Notes: generated by a model from the sequence alone, not told the origin. A stretch of 64,000 nt of DNA from Bombyx mori (GCF_030269925.1 NC_085117.1:6758731-6822730), one strand, 5' to 3'. Positions 50,154 to 62,204 are shown, counted from the stretch's first letter. Made by a program: numbers and translations.

Positions 50154-50834
50154 ATCTAGACCTAAATCATAATACATATCATTAAAAAAATCTTGAAAAC
50201 CTTTGCTTTGCTTCGACATGAAAGGAAGGCAAACAAACAAACACTTTGACATTTACAATATATAAAAGTATGGATAAAACTTTATAGAAAAATACACGGT
50301 AGTAAGCCCAGTATTACAAGTGTGAAGGTGTGACCCAGTGTCGACCAAACCCACATTAATCGTCCCAGGAAAACTTTAAAGTATTCGAAAAGTCTGTAAT
50401 AATACATATCATGACAATAATAAAAGGCCATAATATTAGACCGTAAAAAATGTTTTAAAGTGAAAAATTCTATTAAAAATTACAGTCGTTTGCCCATTAT
50501 GCCAATAAAAATGCATAGTTAGGAAAGCGTATCAATATGTCTAAGTTATGTGCTTTCCATTTTGCGTGAAACGATTATTTGTTTTATGTTAATTTATGTG
50601 TGCATTGACGGCTGAGTTAACTTTTTCTTTTTGTTTTGTTAAATTAGAAACTAGGCGATTAAGATATTATTATTATATTGTAATTATTTTAGGCGTGCCC
50701 GTGGATATGACAACGGGAATATTGCTACTCATCTTGAGATGTGAAGCCAACAAGTAATTGTGACTTTAACTTTCGTATTGTCCATTGGCTTTCGGACAAT
50801 AGCGCGCCGAAGAAATAGGTAGGCTGGTGGTAGT
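50154..50834. other. Spacer, nothing recognised
   Basis: AT-rich sequence between a hAT MITE and a Bm1 pair. I see no supported gene or element. Confidence 0.5.
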
Positions 50835-51235
50835 TTATTTATTTATTTATTGCTTAGGTGGTTGGACGAGTTCACGGACCACCTGTTGTTAAGTGGTTAT
50901 CATAGCCCATAGACATCTACAACGTAAATGCCGCTACCTACCTTGTAACTAACTTGAGACCTTGGAACTTATATCTCAAGGTGGGTGGCGCATTTACGTT
51001 GTGGATGTCTATGGGCTCCAGTAACCACTTAACACCAGGTGGGCTGTGAGCTCGTCCACCCATATAAGCAATAAAAAAAAATTAAAAAAGATATGAGTTG
51101 TAAGGTCACAGTATACTTACAACGGCTGCCTCACCCTTCAAACCGAAACTACACTACACATTACTACTTCACGGCAGAAATAGCCACGGTGGTAGTACCT
51201 ATATGTGCGGACTCACAAGAGGTCCTACCACCAGT
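50835..51235 (-). repeat. Bm1-type SINE (antisense), split by a second Bm1
   Basis: The outer copy runs 50835-50945, stops at ccttg, and resumes at 51089 with agatatgagttgtaagg, continuing to accaccagtgaaaa. Removing 50946-51088 restores the normal family order. Confidence 0.85.
50946..51088 (+). repeat. 5'-truncated Bm1-type SINE (sense), nested in another Bm1
   Basis: It begins taactaacttgagaccttgg, covers the 3' half of the family and ends in aagcaataaaaaaaaatta. 5' truncation and an A-tail fit insertion by LINE machinery. Confidence 0.85.
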
Positions 51236-51261
51236 GAAAAACAAGTATAGTACGAGTGATA

Positions 51262-51500
51262 GTGACTATATCCCATCATGCTCATTTCCTTTAAACCAGC
51301 GCATATCCCGCCACAGAAGGAGAGCTTATCGATACTCTGGAATGAGCTCCCCTCCACTGTATTTCCCGAGCACTATTACATATCTATCTTCAAATGCAGC
51401 TTGCAGAGACTATTCACCGGTAGGAGACTGCTTGCCTCTAAGATTGATCTATGAGCAACGGTAACCATTCACCATCATGTGCACCGTAAGATCGACAGCA
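51262..51500 (+). mobile_element. LINE relic: reverse-transcriptase C-terminus joined to a family B tail
   Basis: One frame reads LWNELPSTVFPEHYYISIFK and continues through a QRLFTGRRL segment to a stop after KIDL. This is the WNELP-x-x-VFP C-terminus common in jockey/CR1-type LINE proteins. Immediately after comes gcaacggtaaccattcacca, a worn family B tail, which links that tail family to this LINE class. Confidence 0.6.
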
Positions 51501-51840
51501 CTAAATGCACTGAATATTTTAAAGCATAGCTTGATTTCAATTATTAATCCGTAAAGTGCATATTAGTTAATCGCTCACATGAGCAAACATATAATTTTCG
51601 AACAACAATGACACATTGTTAATGTTTCATTGTCAACTCGTATCGTCAGTATTAAGAATGACACGTCTCCAGTTCGTCACGATTTTGTGGAAGCCCACGG
51701 TAATGTTGAGTGAAATTTAAAACCAATATTTACATTTGTCATACCGGCTTAGTAAGAAATCATTATTGGGTTTTGCCAAAAAAGTAACGATATCATGAAT
51801 TTAAACTTTCTCTAATTTTCTAATTTTTTTTGTATTTTTT

Positions 51841-52050
51841 TTTATTTTTTTTTTATTGCTTAGATGGATGGACGAACTCACAGCCCACCTGGTGTTAAGT
51901 GGTTACTGGAGCCCATAGACATCTACAACGTAAATGCGCCACCCACCTCGAGATATAAGTTCTAAGATCTCAGTATAGTTACAACGGCTACCCCACCCTT
52001 CGAACCGAAACGCATTACTGCTTCACGGTGGAAATAGGCGGGGTGCTGTA
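51841..52050 (-). repeat. Bm1-type SINE, 5' truncated
   Basis: Antisense copy from a poly(T) tract through gacgaactcacagcccacc to cacggtggaaataggcgggg. Confidence 0.85.
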
Positions 52051-53002
52051 GGTAGCAATAGGTAGGCATAAAAAATGACCCTGTCGACATTATGTATAAA
52101 TACGCTGTACATTGCCAACAGTTCAATTATGTACTCGTGAAATTTATTATGTACGTTTCGCATCTAGCACCTCATACTCCACACCATCGTGACGCACTTG
52201 AAAAATATAGAAACCAGCTGACGAGAATCTCAAGAAAACTATCACGTCTATGCAAATTCTCAGGTCACTACGTCCGTAACCACGAAAACAATATTCGAAA
52301 AAAATATATATGAAGGTAAAAAAACCGGGACTAAACCGTAAAAATAGCTTTTATTAAATCTACGACTAGCTGTAACCGAAGAAATTAGTAGATAGATAGC
52401 TTCGAAATCAATTTGACTATCACATTTACTATAAGGCTTTTATCTTTTTAATATCTAAGGTTTGTCCAACAGTTAATTAATTGTTTTTATCCTATTACCT
52501 GGGTTACTTATTTAATACACCGTTCTTTGTATTTTAATACAAAACTTTTCAAAGAACATGGCGTACTAAAAAACACTTGCCAAGGACATGAAAATTGTAT
52601 AATCTGTTTCTTGGTCACAAGTCAGTCTTTGATTGGCATAGTCCACATCCCTTAATCCGCATAAATACCTTATTCATTGAAGCAATATGTAGGTACTACA
52701 TTACGTAATACTTTTTACTTCTATGACCTTCTTTGATTCCAGTACCTACGTGTTTAATAGATTATAAGTTTTAATAAACTGCCTACATTTTTCTTGAACC
52801 TACGCAGGGACAAATACACAATACAAGCTACATACAAGTTAACATAAACAAATCTAACGTCCGTCTAATCTCTATAATCTCCCTGGCATTCCCATAAAAG
52901 CACTGTATAGTCTAATCAAAAATAACAAGCTACAACATTAGGTACATTACTCAGTTTTACGTGCAAACAAAAAATGAGTAATTTTGTCTATTTTTATTTC
53001 AG
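52051..53002. other. Upstream region of the GPCR-like gene, no gene seen
   Basis: This probably includes an upstream intron, because a TTTTTATTTCAG acceptor at its right end opens the 5' UTR exon. The open stretch at 52092-52313 has no recognisable domain. Confidence 0.5.
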
Positions 53003-53145
53003 ATATCGTAACGTGTGTCGGCTCCACGAAAACCACAAACATGGCTGTAAGAACAGAGATCCCGGTGCATAATAATATAATTATATAATAAGGCTTTTTT
53101 GGCTCTTTAACTGACAAGTGAAAAAAAGTGTAGTGAAGTGCAAAA
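53003..53145 (+). promoter_or_regulatory. 5' UTR of the GPCR-like gene, likely starting at a splice acceptor
   Basis: A good polypyrimidine-AG site (tttttatttcag) ends at 53002. It would open an exon running through the upstream ORF at 53041-53088 to the start codon at 53146. The cap site is not visible. Confidence 0.45.
53041..53088 (+). CDS. Upstream ORF, 15 codons, in the GPCR-like 5' UTR
   Basis: ATG GCT GTA ... ATA TAA encodes MAVRTEIPVHNNIII and stops 57 bases before the main start. Its start context (aaacATGg) is at least as good as the main one (aaaaATGt), so it may dampen translation. It may be only a regulatory uORF. Confidence 0.4.
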   Translation: MAVRTEIPVHNNIII

Positions 53146-53272
53146 ATGTCTTCTATCGATAAAATGTATAATTTTACGTTGAGCGACGCGCAAAATGGGA
53201 CATTTTATCCCACTGAGGCCACGATCTTGGCCGCTGTCTGTGCGAGCGTATTCAGCGTTGTTGGAGTAGTTG
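53146..53272 (+). CDS. First coding exon of a putative class A GPCR (N-terminus and start of TM1)
   Basis: The exon encodes 42 residues plus one base and ends at the donor ttg|gtaagt. The N-terminus MSSIDKMYNFTLSDAQNGTF has two N-glycosylation sites, Asn9 (NFT) and Asn17 (NGT), fitting an extracellular tail. A hydrophobic run from about ILAAVC to VFSVVGVV follows, and the split Gly codon would continue as the usual GN of TM1 in rhodopsin-type receptors. The pattern resembles insect moody/Tre1-like receptors, but one exon cannot decide this. No later exon was recognised up to 64000, so the first intron is at least 10.7 kb. The first intron contains many Bm1 copies and a Helitron. Confidence 0.6.
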
Positions 53273-53460
53273 GTAAGTTTTTTTTAGTATTCTAAAATTA
53301 AGAATAAATTTGATAATTTCACCGATAAACTAATGTAAAATCTGGAATTTGTTAATTGACTGACGTGACGGACTATTTAAACCGAAACGCTAATGTGACC
53401 AAATGTGACTCTAAATAACACGATACGAATATACAATACGCAGACGAAGTAATCGGATTC

Positions 53461-53656
53461 TTTTTTAATTTTTTTTTATTGCTTAGATAGTTGAACGAGC
53501 TCACAGTCCACCTGGTGTTTAGTGGTTACTGGATATACAATGTGAAAGCCGCCACCCACGTTGAGCTGTGAGTTCTTAAGGTCTTAGTATAGGTAGTTAC
53601 AACGGATGCCCCACCCTTCAAATCGAAACGCATTACTGCTTCACGGCAGAAATAGG
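53461..53656 (-). repeat. Bm1-type SINE, 5' truncated, in the GPCR-like intron
   Basis: Antisense copy from tttttttttattgcttagat to cttcacggcagaaatagg; part of the middle (agcccatagacatc) is deleted. Confidence 0.82.
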
Positions 53657-55649
53657 AAATTCGTCTAAAAATGAAAATATTAATAATTTTGAAAACATTT
53701 TTCACGTTTAACACGATATTAAAGTTCAAATCTCATTGAATAAATATATCAGGTACTGTTATTTTGACTCGAAAGGTAACCAGTAAAGGTAACCGCCAGT
53801 ACATAGCTGTTAATAGATGTTCGGAACTCAATACCGCCGCCAATAATCGCTTAATATACTTTTTCTTCGGAATATTTACGTTTCAGTCACGTTTGCCGGA
53901 ATGTTTGTATCATTACCAATCGGTTGGTCGAATACCAAAACTTCATATTCGAGGAACTAGTCGAAGCTCAGTACACAGAGACGTCTCTATGTACAAACAA
54001 GGTGTCGTGTCTAATAAACATCCCATTCCACGGTTTTCATTCTGATCTTCATTCGTCACTTTGTTTTCATTGAGGTTGTGTTTTTAGCCAAACCGAAAAA
54101 CCTAACGGTCTACGTGTTGTTATTATTTGAGCTCACAAAAAGCATGCTAATATCGGCGTTAATGTTATTAGAACTAATGTCTATATTTCCTTGATCGATA
54201 TCGTGGCGCGGGTTGATTTTACTGCGCGAATTTTTGCTTCCCGTGAAATGGAATTTTTTATATCTACCTCGGTTGGCCATTAAAGAGATAAGCTATTGAT
54301 TCGCCTATGGAATGCTGGACACGACATCCATAGAATTAATAGCATCATTGAGTGCCATTTTTGCATTGACTTTTGAAATTATAATGCTACACGAAATAAT
54401 ACACGTTTAAAAATTGTGCTACTCTAAATGTGTATTACGATTATAGAATTTCAATTATTTCATTTGCTATTCCATGTTAAAGCGCAGATAACGGCATTAC
54501 CAGATCGATTCCAGATCTTATTCTATTAAGAAAATAAATCGACACACGAAAGCTTGCAATCTTACGTGTGAAAAATAGTTATGTTATTCTTGTGAGTGTT
54601 AAATACACAAGAACCATCTCTAAGTATACGTACTAATTTCAACGTTAATATTACGAGAACTGTTGTCTATATTTCTTTAATCGATTTTTTGCTTTTAAGG
54701 TGGTCTAGGCTCTGAAGAATCGTTTCGAAAATCGTTTCAAGTATGGTTAAGTCTTGTCTGTTCCAAAATATTTGTGCGAGGGATTTTTCCTGTTCATGTT
54801 GTCAAAAATGAATGTTGTCTTATGAGCGTCAATTACATATATATTATTGTATATCTATAGTGGCTTAAAGTGTAAATAATGTAACCAAATTAAGACAAAT
54901 CCACATTCAATTAAAGTATTGTTTTGTGGATCAACTCAACTCCCCGGCTTATCTTAAACAAATAAAACGTAGGGAGCACACATTAATAGGTCGCTTAACC
55001 CGAATGCAATTCAAAACGTCAAGTGCCAGTCGTGCCGTAATCGGACATCAAACGCGTCTAGTCTCGATGTCGATACCCGTACAGAATCAACTCGGACCAG
55101 CTGCGTAAACAAACATGAGCACATCACTATAGCCGCGCGTGTTCCATACGTGTTGTTTTTTTTTTTGAAGCATCTTATGTGGCACCAGGTTTTGTTTTCT
55201 GAACATAATCTCCCCTTTATTACGTAGTTCTTTGAATATTACCATGTTGCTATAAACCAAGTGCTTGTAAAGCTTCTGCTGAGCTTAAAGATTATAAACC
55301 TCACAATTAAATGCTCTAGGAGGCTCTAAAGGCCATAAACTGTCCGAGACACTAAAGTCCTAATCAAAACGGAATGTCACAAACTTCAATGTTTTGTTCT
55401 GCTGGCTTCATCCCTAGACAACTCACGTACTTTATACAGCACCAGATTATGACCGAGCTTTGCTCTGTTTTTTTTTTTATAACGCCCTCTTGTTGTGTCT
55501 TTAAAGCGGTTAGTTGCCCTCAATTAAGAAAAATAGTATTATTATTCGCCAATAGATGTCGGGAAGAGTTGATTATTGGCAACACGAATAAAACAACATT
55601 TTCTGAAAATAAATCGTAGCTAGTTCGATTTATCGCCCCCCAAATCACC
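53657..55649. other. Presumed intron of the GPCR-like gene, nothing recognised
   Basis: Unique-looking sequence. The open stretch 53764-54045 has no splice context or domain to support an exon. Phrases such as aatttcaacgttaat/attcgaagttaatg recur loosely near 54150 and 54640, each followed by tctatatttc and tcgat, which suggests an old duplication. Confidence 0.4.
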
Positions 55650-55888
55650 TTTTTTTTATTGCTTAGATGGTTGGACGAACTCACAGCCCACCTGGTGGTA
55701 AGTGGTTACTGGAGCCCATAGACATCAACAACATAAATACGCCACCCACCTCGAGATATAAGTTCTAAGGTCTCAGTATAATTACAACAGCTACCCCAGC
55801 CTTTAAACCGAAACGCATTACTGCTTCAAGGCAGAAATAGGCAGGGCGGTGGTACCTACCCGTGCGGACTCACAAGAGGTCCTACCAA
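55650..55888 (-). repeat. Bm1-type SINE
   Basis: Antisense copy, near consensus, from tttttttattgcttagatgg to caagaggtcctaccaact. Confidence 0.88.
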
Positions 55889-55985
55889 CTGTATACAAAA
55901 TTTTATGAAAATCGTTGGAGCCGTTTCCGAGATTCAGATTATATATACTTATATAAATATACAAGAATTGCTCGTTTAAAGGTAT
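55889..55985. mobile_element. Helitron-like fragment
   Basis: tatgaaaatcgttggagccg, gtttccgagattcagatt and tatacaagaattgctcgtt are the order seen near the ends of insect Helitrons. No TC or CTRR terminus could be fixed. Confidence 0.4.
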
Positions 55986-56263
55986 AAGATCAACGGCTTA
56001 ACTATGTTTTGTAATACCAATTGAATAATAATTAAAAAGAACAACGTTCTAAATGTGCTCTATCCGTAGGTGGAGTCCGCAAACTTTTTTATCTATTTAC
56101 ATTCTGACACGTTTAAACACATGAGTAATGTTGTGATAGCCCGGATTAAGTTCAACAATAACCGAAATACTTTTAACTATTAGGTATTTTACGGGTATCG
56201 CGAGTCCCGATGGATAAGTACCACAACCGTTACCGTTTCAAGGGTAGTCTTAGTTTAGAAATG

Positions 56264-56385
56264 AGAATTAGAACTCATATCTTAAGGTAGGTGGCGGCAA
56301 ATAGGTTGTCGATGTTTATGGGCTCTGCTAACCACTTAACATCAGGTGGGCTGTGAGCTCGTTCACCCGTCTAAACAAAAAAAAA
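56264..56385 (+). repeat. Bm1-type SINE, 5' truncated
   Basis: Sense copy starting at gagaattagaactcatatct and ending ctaaacaaaaaaaaag. Confidence 0.8.
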
Positions 56386-57954
56386 GATGTGTGGTGTCAT
56401 GGGACACCGGATAGGACGAACGAAGTTCCTTATTATAAAAATATTATTTTTAAGTTCTATTCGAGGTATAACGAAAATAATTATTCAGGTGTAGATTTTT
56501 TATTAAGTTTTTTTTGTTGATAAAAATAAATAAAAACTTCCGTACAAAGTTATCAACTGTATTTTACTCACAGTGATTTGTAAAAAATATATAATAAAAA
56601 TCTGTTAATTTTTGTACGTTATTACAAAGTTAAGTCGTACATTGTGTGCATTACTAATAAAAAATTTACGTTACGAACGTTTTTTTCCGGTTAGGGTACC
56701 CTTCCGCATCGTCCCCATATGGAACTTCGTTCCAAAAAATTATTTAGTGTTTCCGCAATCAGCAGCGGCATATCCTTAAAAGAGTCCTCAACGGTAAACC
56801 TTAGCTTCGTTGGATCCCCGTTATTGCTAATGAGCATGAGCAACGGTGAGTTTTGATGTCGTGTACTAGAATTTTTGGCTTCAATGGAAACAGAGCGACG
56901 TTTGCCAGCCTGCCTGCTACGCAGTTACCTATTAACAAAAGTTAATTAAAGATAGTCATAGATATTGACAAAATTTAATAAAGATAAAAACAGCACAACC
57001 ACTGCCGCTCGATATTAATTAATTTTGTACAACAATTGGAAAGCGTAATGATGACTAGGACTGTCACTAAAGAGGTCAATAAACTAGGACTGTCGCTACA
57101 ATACTTGGTGACGAACTAAAAACAACCTAAACCTAACATTATGGCCTTCAGTTGAAATCTATGTTGTCATTTTAGAAATGTTTTTTAATAAAAAAATTAA
57201 TAACAATCTATTTTGCGAAGTGTATCATTATAGGTAAGGAAACAATTTTAAAAATGTATCTTTTTCTTTGTGTTCATCAAATCTGCAAATCGTTATAAGT
57301 GCGCTGCGATAAAAGAAAAAGTTGAGAATCACTGGCCTAAATCGACAGAGTATTACCTACTACTAATTTAGACGTATCTATCTGTTTGTTTTAATAGGCA
57401 CTGTTTCGCGACAGAAGTAAGGAAGCCTTCGCGAAGTCAGCTCGTGCCGCCGCAGAACCTGAAGGTCTGAAGACCATAATTCTTCTTTATACATCTTACG
57501 GAAACTTCTCTGTTTACCTTGGACTAGCAGTTGTAACTTATCCGTTATAAATTTATGTATTTTTCTGAGCTAATCGTTTATCGTATTAGTCGTCATCAGA
57601 CTTCATTATATGAGTTATCTTTGTTCATGTTTTCCACTGAATGGTGCTGAGTCAATGTCGCTGAACACTCTCCAATTCTCTGATGCGGATTTCTACATAA
57701 TTGTACCATTAAGGGCTTTAAAATTTAAAGAAAACTCCATTATCTCATCAGGCTATTATTGACCATAGCAAGTTCCGAAAAAATAGTTTTCCTTTAGGCT
57801 CTTTATAAAATAACAATTAAGTATGTTACTGGTGTTTGTCGATATTTAATTCGAGCTAAAATTAAACTAAATAACACAAATATTTTTAAAACTGGGAATT
57901 CATCGGGCATATTCTATTTTGGGCCAATTAAATTCCGTGCACACTATAATAATA

Positions 57955-58240
57955 TAACACTTTATTTAACACCATACAGAGTAAGCATATAAAACAAATA
58001 ATAGTCGGTGACATAAATTGGCGGCCTTTAGCGCTGAAAGCGATCTCTTCCAGGCAACCTTGCAGGGAGAGGAATAAGCGAACTGGACGGTGCTATATCT
58101 TAATAAAGTTACATAAAAATACATACTTATATACACATCTGAAAAATAAATACAATATAAAATAGACTCACATACGATTAAATACAAATAAATACTAAAA
58201 ATATGCAAGTAAATACAAAATAAGTAGTAACTAGTACAAT
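57955..58240. repeat. Dispersed repeat (family E), copy
   Basis: ataaattggcggcctttagc, gcgatctcttccaggcaacc, then a long run of tacaaataaatac-type phrases. The parallel block at 59457-59720 has the same order (short GC-rich phrase, then AT-rich tandem run). Confidence 0.5.
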
Positions 58241-58618
58241 TATATTGTAGGAGCCATATTATTGTGCAAGGTAGCGCGACTTTAATCTGAACTTGAAAAT
58301 TTCCGGCTATCTATCTTTGTGTTCTGGAATTAAAATACAATCTGATTGCCATGGTTACCCTACTCACAGCTTCAATAAAACTATAAAGATGCAGGGTTCT
58401 TGCCCTCCGCACAAAGGGACCTTTGACTGCTTCGCCGCGTGGCCTGCACATCCCTGTACCAATTAACAATACTACAAATCAATTCACATTGGAAATAATG
58501 GATTTCGAACGTAATTTTAGGCTCTAATTGATTTTTCTAACTCAACCATTCTATCCATATCCGAAATTAGTAGATATTTATTACTATTTGACAGATTAAT
58601 ATATATTATCTATATATT

Positions 58619-58869
58619 TCTTTTTTATTGCTTTGGTAGGTGGACGAGCTCACGGCCCACCTATTGTTAAGTGGTTACCGGAGCCAATAGACATCTACAA
58701 CGCAAATGCAGCCACTCACCTTGAGATACGAGTTCTAAGGTCTCAGTATAGTTACAACGGCTGCCCCACTCTTCAAACCGAAACGCATTACTGCTTCACG
58801 GCAAAAATAGGCAGGGTGGTGGTATCTATCCGTGCGGACTCACAAGACGTCCTACCACCAGTAAAATAA
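58619..58869 (-). repeat. Bm1-type SINE adjoining a Helitron
   Basis: Antisense copy from tttattgctttggtagg to cctaccaccagtaa. The Helitron starts at 58870, so it inserted into or right beside this SINE. Confidence 0.87.
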
Positions 58870-59288
58870 TCTATATATTAATACGTGAAGCAAAAACTTT
58901 GTATCCCTTTTTACGAAAATTGCGCGGACGGAGGAGTGTGAAATTTTCCACACTTATTGAGAATATAGAGAAGAAGTGCACAATGCAAATATTTTTTTTT
59001 AAATAATGCATAAAAGATACATTAAATCAATAAAGAAAACATTACACACACTACATACCATGTATTTGACGCACACACGCATGCATACTATTTATTGTCA
59101 AACTTTTGTTCTTGACGTCTGTTGTCAAATTGAGATTAAATATTGTTTGTCTTTGCTAATATTTTTTATAGTGTAGTTAGTCTTGGCGAAATTTGTGATT
59201 ATAGAAATATAAAATACAATCATAATAGTGTACAAACTTACAATTCCAATTAATTATAGTCGAATTTCGACTACTGTGGGACCTCTAG
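58870..59288 (+). mobile_element. Non-autonomous Helitron, 419 bp, complete
   Basis: It starts TCTATATATTAATACG after A, ends ...gggacctCTAG before T, and has a terminal hairpin tagtcgaatttcgacta. It has the same length as the nested copy at 1348-1766 and very similar sequence. Confidence 0.8.
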
Positions 59289-59456
59289 TTATTATAATTA
59301 AACAATTGCACTACGGTCCACCTGGATTTATTATCGGAACTCATAAACGCACATCACATGACAGATGTTGAAATCTTAATGTATAAAAAAGAAGAAAATA
59401 AAATACAATTTTGTCTTCGGTTTACGCGTGTCGTATAGATATTGTTATAGCTACAT

Positions 59457-59720
59457 TTATTTATTTATTCAACTTAATGCACATAAGTACAATGGCGGAC
59501 TTAATGCCTGAGGCATTCTCTACCAGTCAACCAAGGGTGGTGTAGAGAATCCTGTGGTAGGTGCATAACTTAATCTGAAACAACCAAACTACATTATACA
59601 ATATACAAACACATACACGGTATATATATATACATACACACACACACAGATATATACATATATATAATCACACAAATAACGTACACAATTTTATATCATG
59701 ATAATAATATAAAATTTACA
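59457..59720. repeat. Dispersed repeat (family E) with TA/CA microsatellite
   Basis: acaatggcggacttaatgcc, tgaggcattctctaccagtc and gtggtaggtgcataact are followed by (TA)n, (CA)n and (TA)n tracts at about 59620-59665. Confidence 0.55.
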
Positions 59721-59790
59721 CATATATCTATATATAATCTCTATTTACTGTTTACTTTCAGGTAAACTATTGTCACTACATTACATCTGT

Positions 59791-59890
59791 GTGCTTAGTC
59801 CGAGTTTTATAACGTTCTCGATAGCGTAAACGTTAACTCAAAATTGTATGGAGTTGGAACAGCGCCCCTAGCGGCAAAAGTAGGCACACT
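59791..59890. mobile_element. Palindromic MITE (family P), left half only
   Basis: tgtgtgcttagtccgagttt, gttctcgatagcgtaaacg and cagcgcccctagcggcaaa match the left side of 13773-13944. Homology then stops and the right arm is absent. Confidence 0.7.
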
Positions 59891-60372
59891 GGCGTTCCGA
59901 ATACTTCACCTCAGCATTCGTTGTCAAAACTCAAAAGTAATGTAGTTTTAATTATAAAGACTACAAATGTTGTAGTTTTCTGTAACTCTAGTGTTTTGGG
60001 ACATGCGACATGTCCCATGGGACGTGCGAACTGCGTTGAATTAAACACAGCATAGTCAACCAACGTATTGAACATTATTTTGTCCACTTATGAAGCACGT
60101 TCTGCGGTAATCAGCGAGTCTGTTTATCATCCGGGCAAATGTCACTGGCTATCGGCGAACTGATTGACAGCTGATTGATTAGCTTACACTCGCTAAATGC
60201 ATAACCGCGTAACGATGCTAGCTTTTTACTCGTATAGGGCAAAACTAAGGCAATGAAATAAAGCAGTGTAGCTTGAGCATGATCTTCGAATGAATACCTA
60301 CCTTTTGCAATTGGTTCTATGGACTCGATGGTGTTCGTTAATACGGGCTTAAATTAAAACAAAAGTATATAT

Positions 60373-60807
60373 TTTTGTTTTTTTATTGCTTGTATGAGTG
60401 GAGGAGCTCATAACCCACCTAGTGTTAACGGGTTACTGAAGTCCAAAGACATCTACAACGTCAATGCGCCACCCACCTTGAGATATAAGTTCTAAGGTCT
60501 CAAGTATAGTTACAATGGCTGCCCCACCCTTCAAACCGAAACGCATTACTGCCTCACGACAGAAATAGGCAGGGCGGTTGTACCTACCCGCGCGGACTCA
60601 CAAGAGGTCCTACTACCAATAATTACGCAAATTATAATTTTAGGGGTTTGATTTTTATTACACGATGTTATTCCTTTACCTTGGAAGTCAATCGTGAACA
60701 TTTGTTGAGTACGTATGTCATTTGAAAAATTGGTATCCGCCTGCGGGATTCGAACATCACTCAACACGAATGCACCGGACGTCTTATCCTTTTAGGCCAC
60801 GACGACT
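60373..60807 (-). repeat. Full-length Bm1-type SINE, about 435 bp, with tRNA-like head
   Basis: Antisense copy complete from poly(T) tail to ggccacgacgact. The head includes the B-box-like ggattcgaac (plus strand). A short deletion removes part of the anticodon-arm region compared with 28271-28708. Confidence 0.85.
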
Positions 60808-61690
60808 TAAATATAAGTTGAGAGAAGTAAGTTCGTAAAGTTTTTAGTTGGAATTAAGAGAAAATCTTTGTTTTTTTTTATTCGTAAAGGGACTATAGAA
60901 TTTTTAAGACTTGTGCTCTTTATTGTCTAGCTCAAACGCAAACATCTCCTTACCGAGCACGCTGATTTACACAAAAATCTTAATTCCTGGCCGGTGAAAG
61001 TTCTATAATAATGATTCTAAACGTTTCTCCCAGTGACGGGTAACAATTACTAACAATTAAATATTAAAACACACAGAATCATTGCCTTGAACGAACGAAT
61101 TAAAGTTTTATGGAACGTGTAATTACAGGCCTCGTTAACGTAGTCTCAATTGTTCGGATTAACATTAAAAAATAAATTAACTGCAGCGGTTCTTTTTTCG
61201 TGTTAATCGTATGTTATTTAAGAGCTCTAGTGGTTTAGCGAAATAATGAGCGAATTTCGCCGTGTAATCCTGGAATATTATGACTCAACTCAAAATCAAA
61301 TACGTGTAAATTTTTGCATTGAATCCGACTCCCGCGACGAGCTCTTCTCATCCCAAATACCACAGTGCCTCAAGACGAAAGTCTTTGGCCGGATTGTGTG
61401 ATTGGCAGGATTATTGGCATTGAAACGTGGTCGCTGATAGTGGCACTCACCAGAAGGTCTTACAAAGACACGTCGTAAGGGGTAGAGTTTCCCAGCACGT
61501 TCAAAACAGCGATTCGATGGGAAAGGGTAGGAGAGATATAGCCCGAAAATATTTTAAAATGGCCACACAAAGAGAATATTGTACGTAGAATAAAAGATCG
61601 GAGCTGTAGAGCTACTCCCCCGTGGTTCGCTAATGGGCTGATGTGCCATGTCTGTCTCTGATGTCGATATCCGGTCACTCTTAGATCAAC
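60808..61690. other. Presumed intron sequence, nothing recognised
   Basis: The open stretch at 61460-61699 on the minus strand has no recognisable domain. No splice-supported exon was found. Confidence 0.45.
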
Positions 61691-62176
61691 GATTCCCAAC
61701 CTTTGGTACGCGTACCCACTGATTTTTATAATTTTTCCATTGGTACATGAAAATTATAAAAATATAACTATACTGAGACCTTAGAACTTATATCATAAGG
61801 TGGGTGGCGAATTTACGTTGTAGATGTCCATGGGCTCCAGTAACCACTTAACACCAGGTGGGCTGTGAGCTCGTTCACCCATCTAAGCAATAAAAAAATA
61901 TAAAAAAAGTCAGTAATAGCGGAAATACTGAGAAGATAAAACATTTAATTTATATAAACATCATTATAATTAATTATATCTACAATGTGTAGGTACTTTA
62001 AAATGAACCTTATAACTAATAACTTGCATAATAGAAACCGGCCGACCGATAGACCTTAAAAGAAACACTTTTAGGAATAGGTTAGTTTAATATTTAGTTA
62101 AGATTTATCACAGAAGCGGTACTCATGAACGAAAAGTTAAATTAAGTAGTATGAGAACAAAAAAAGGTTGGGAAGT
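61691..62176. mobile_element. Possible hAT-like MITE containing a Bm1
   Basis: Left end gattcccaacctttgg and right end aaaaaaaggttgggaa are inverted ends of the TTCCCAACCTTT type. A convincing target duplication was not found. The Bm1 at 61764-61908 lies inside. Confidence 0.45.
61764..61908 (+). repeat. Bm1-type SINE, 5' truncated
   Basis: Sense copy from aactatactgagaccttaga to aagcaataaaaaaatat. Confidence 0.85.
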
Positions 62177-62204
62177 AGATACCAAGTAGAAACTTTAAGT
62201 AGAT

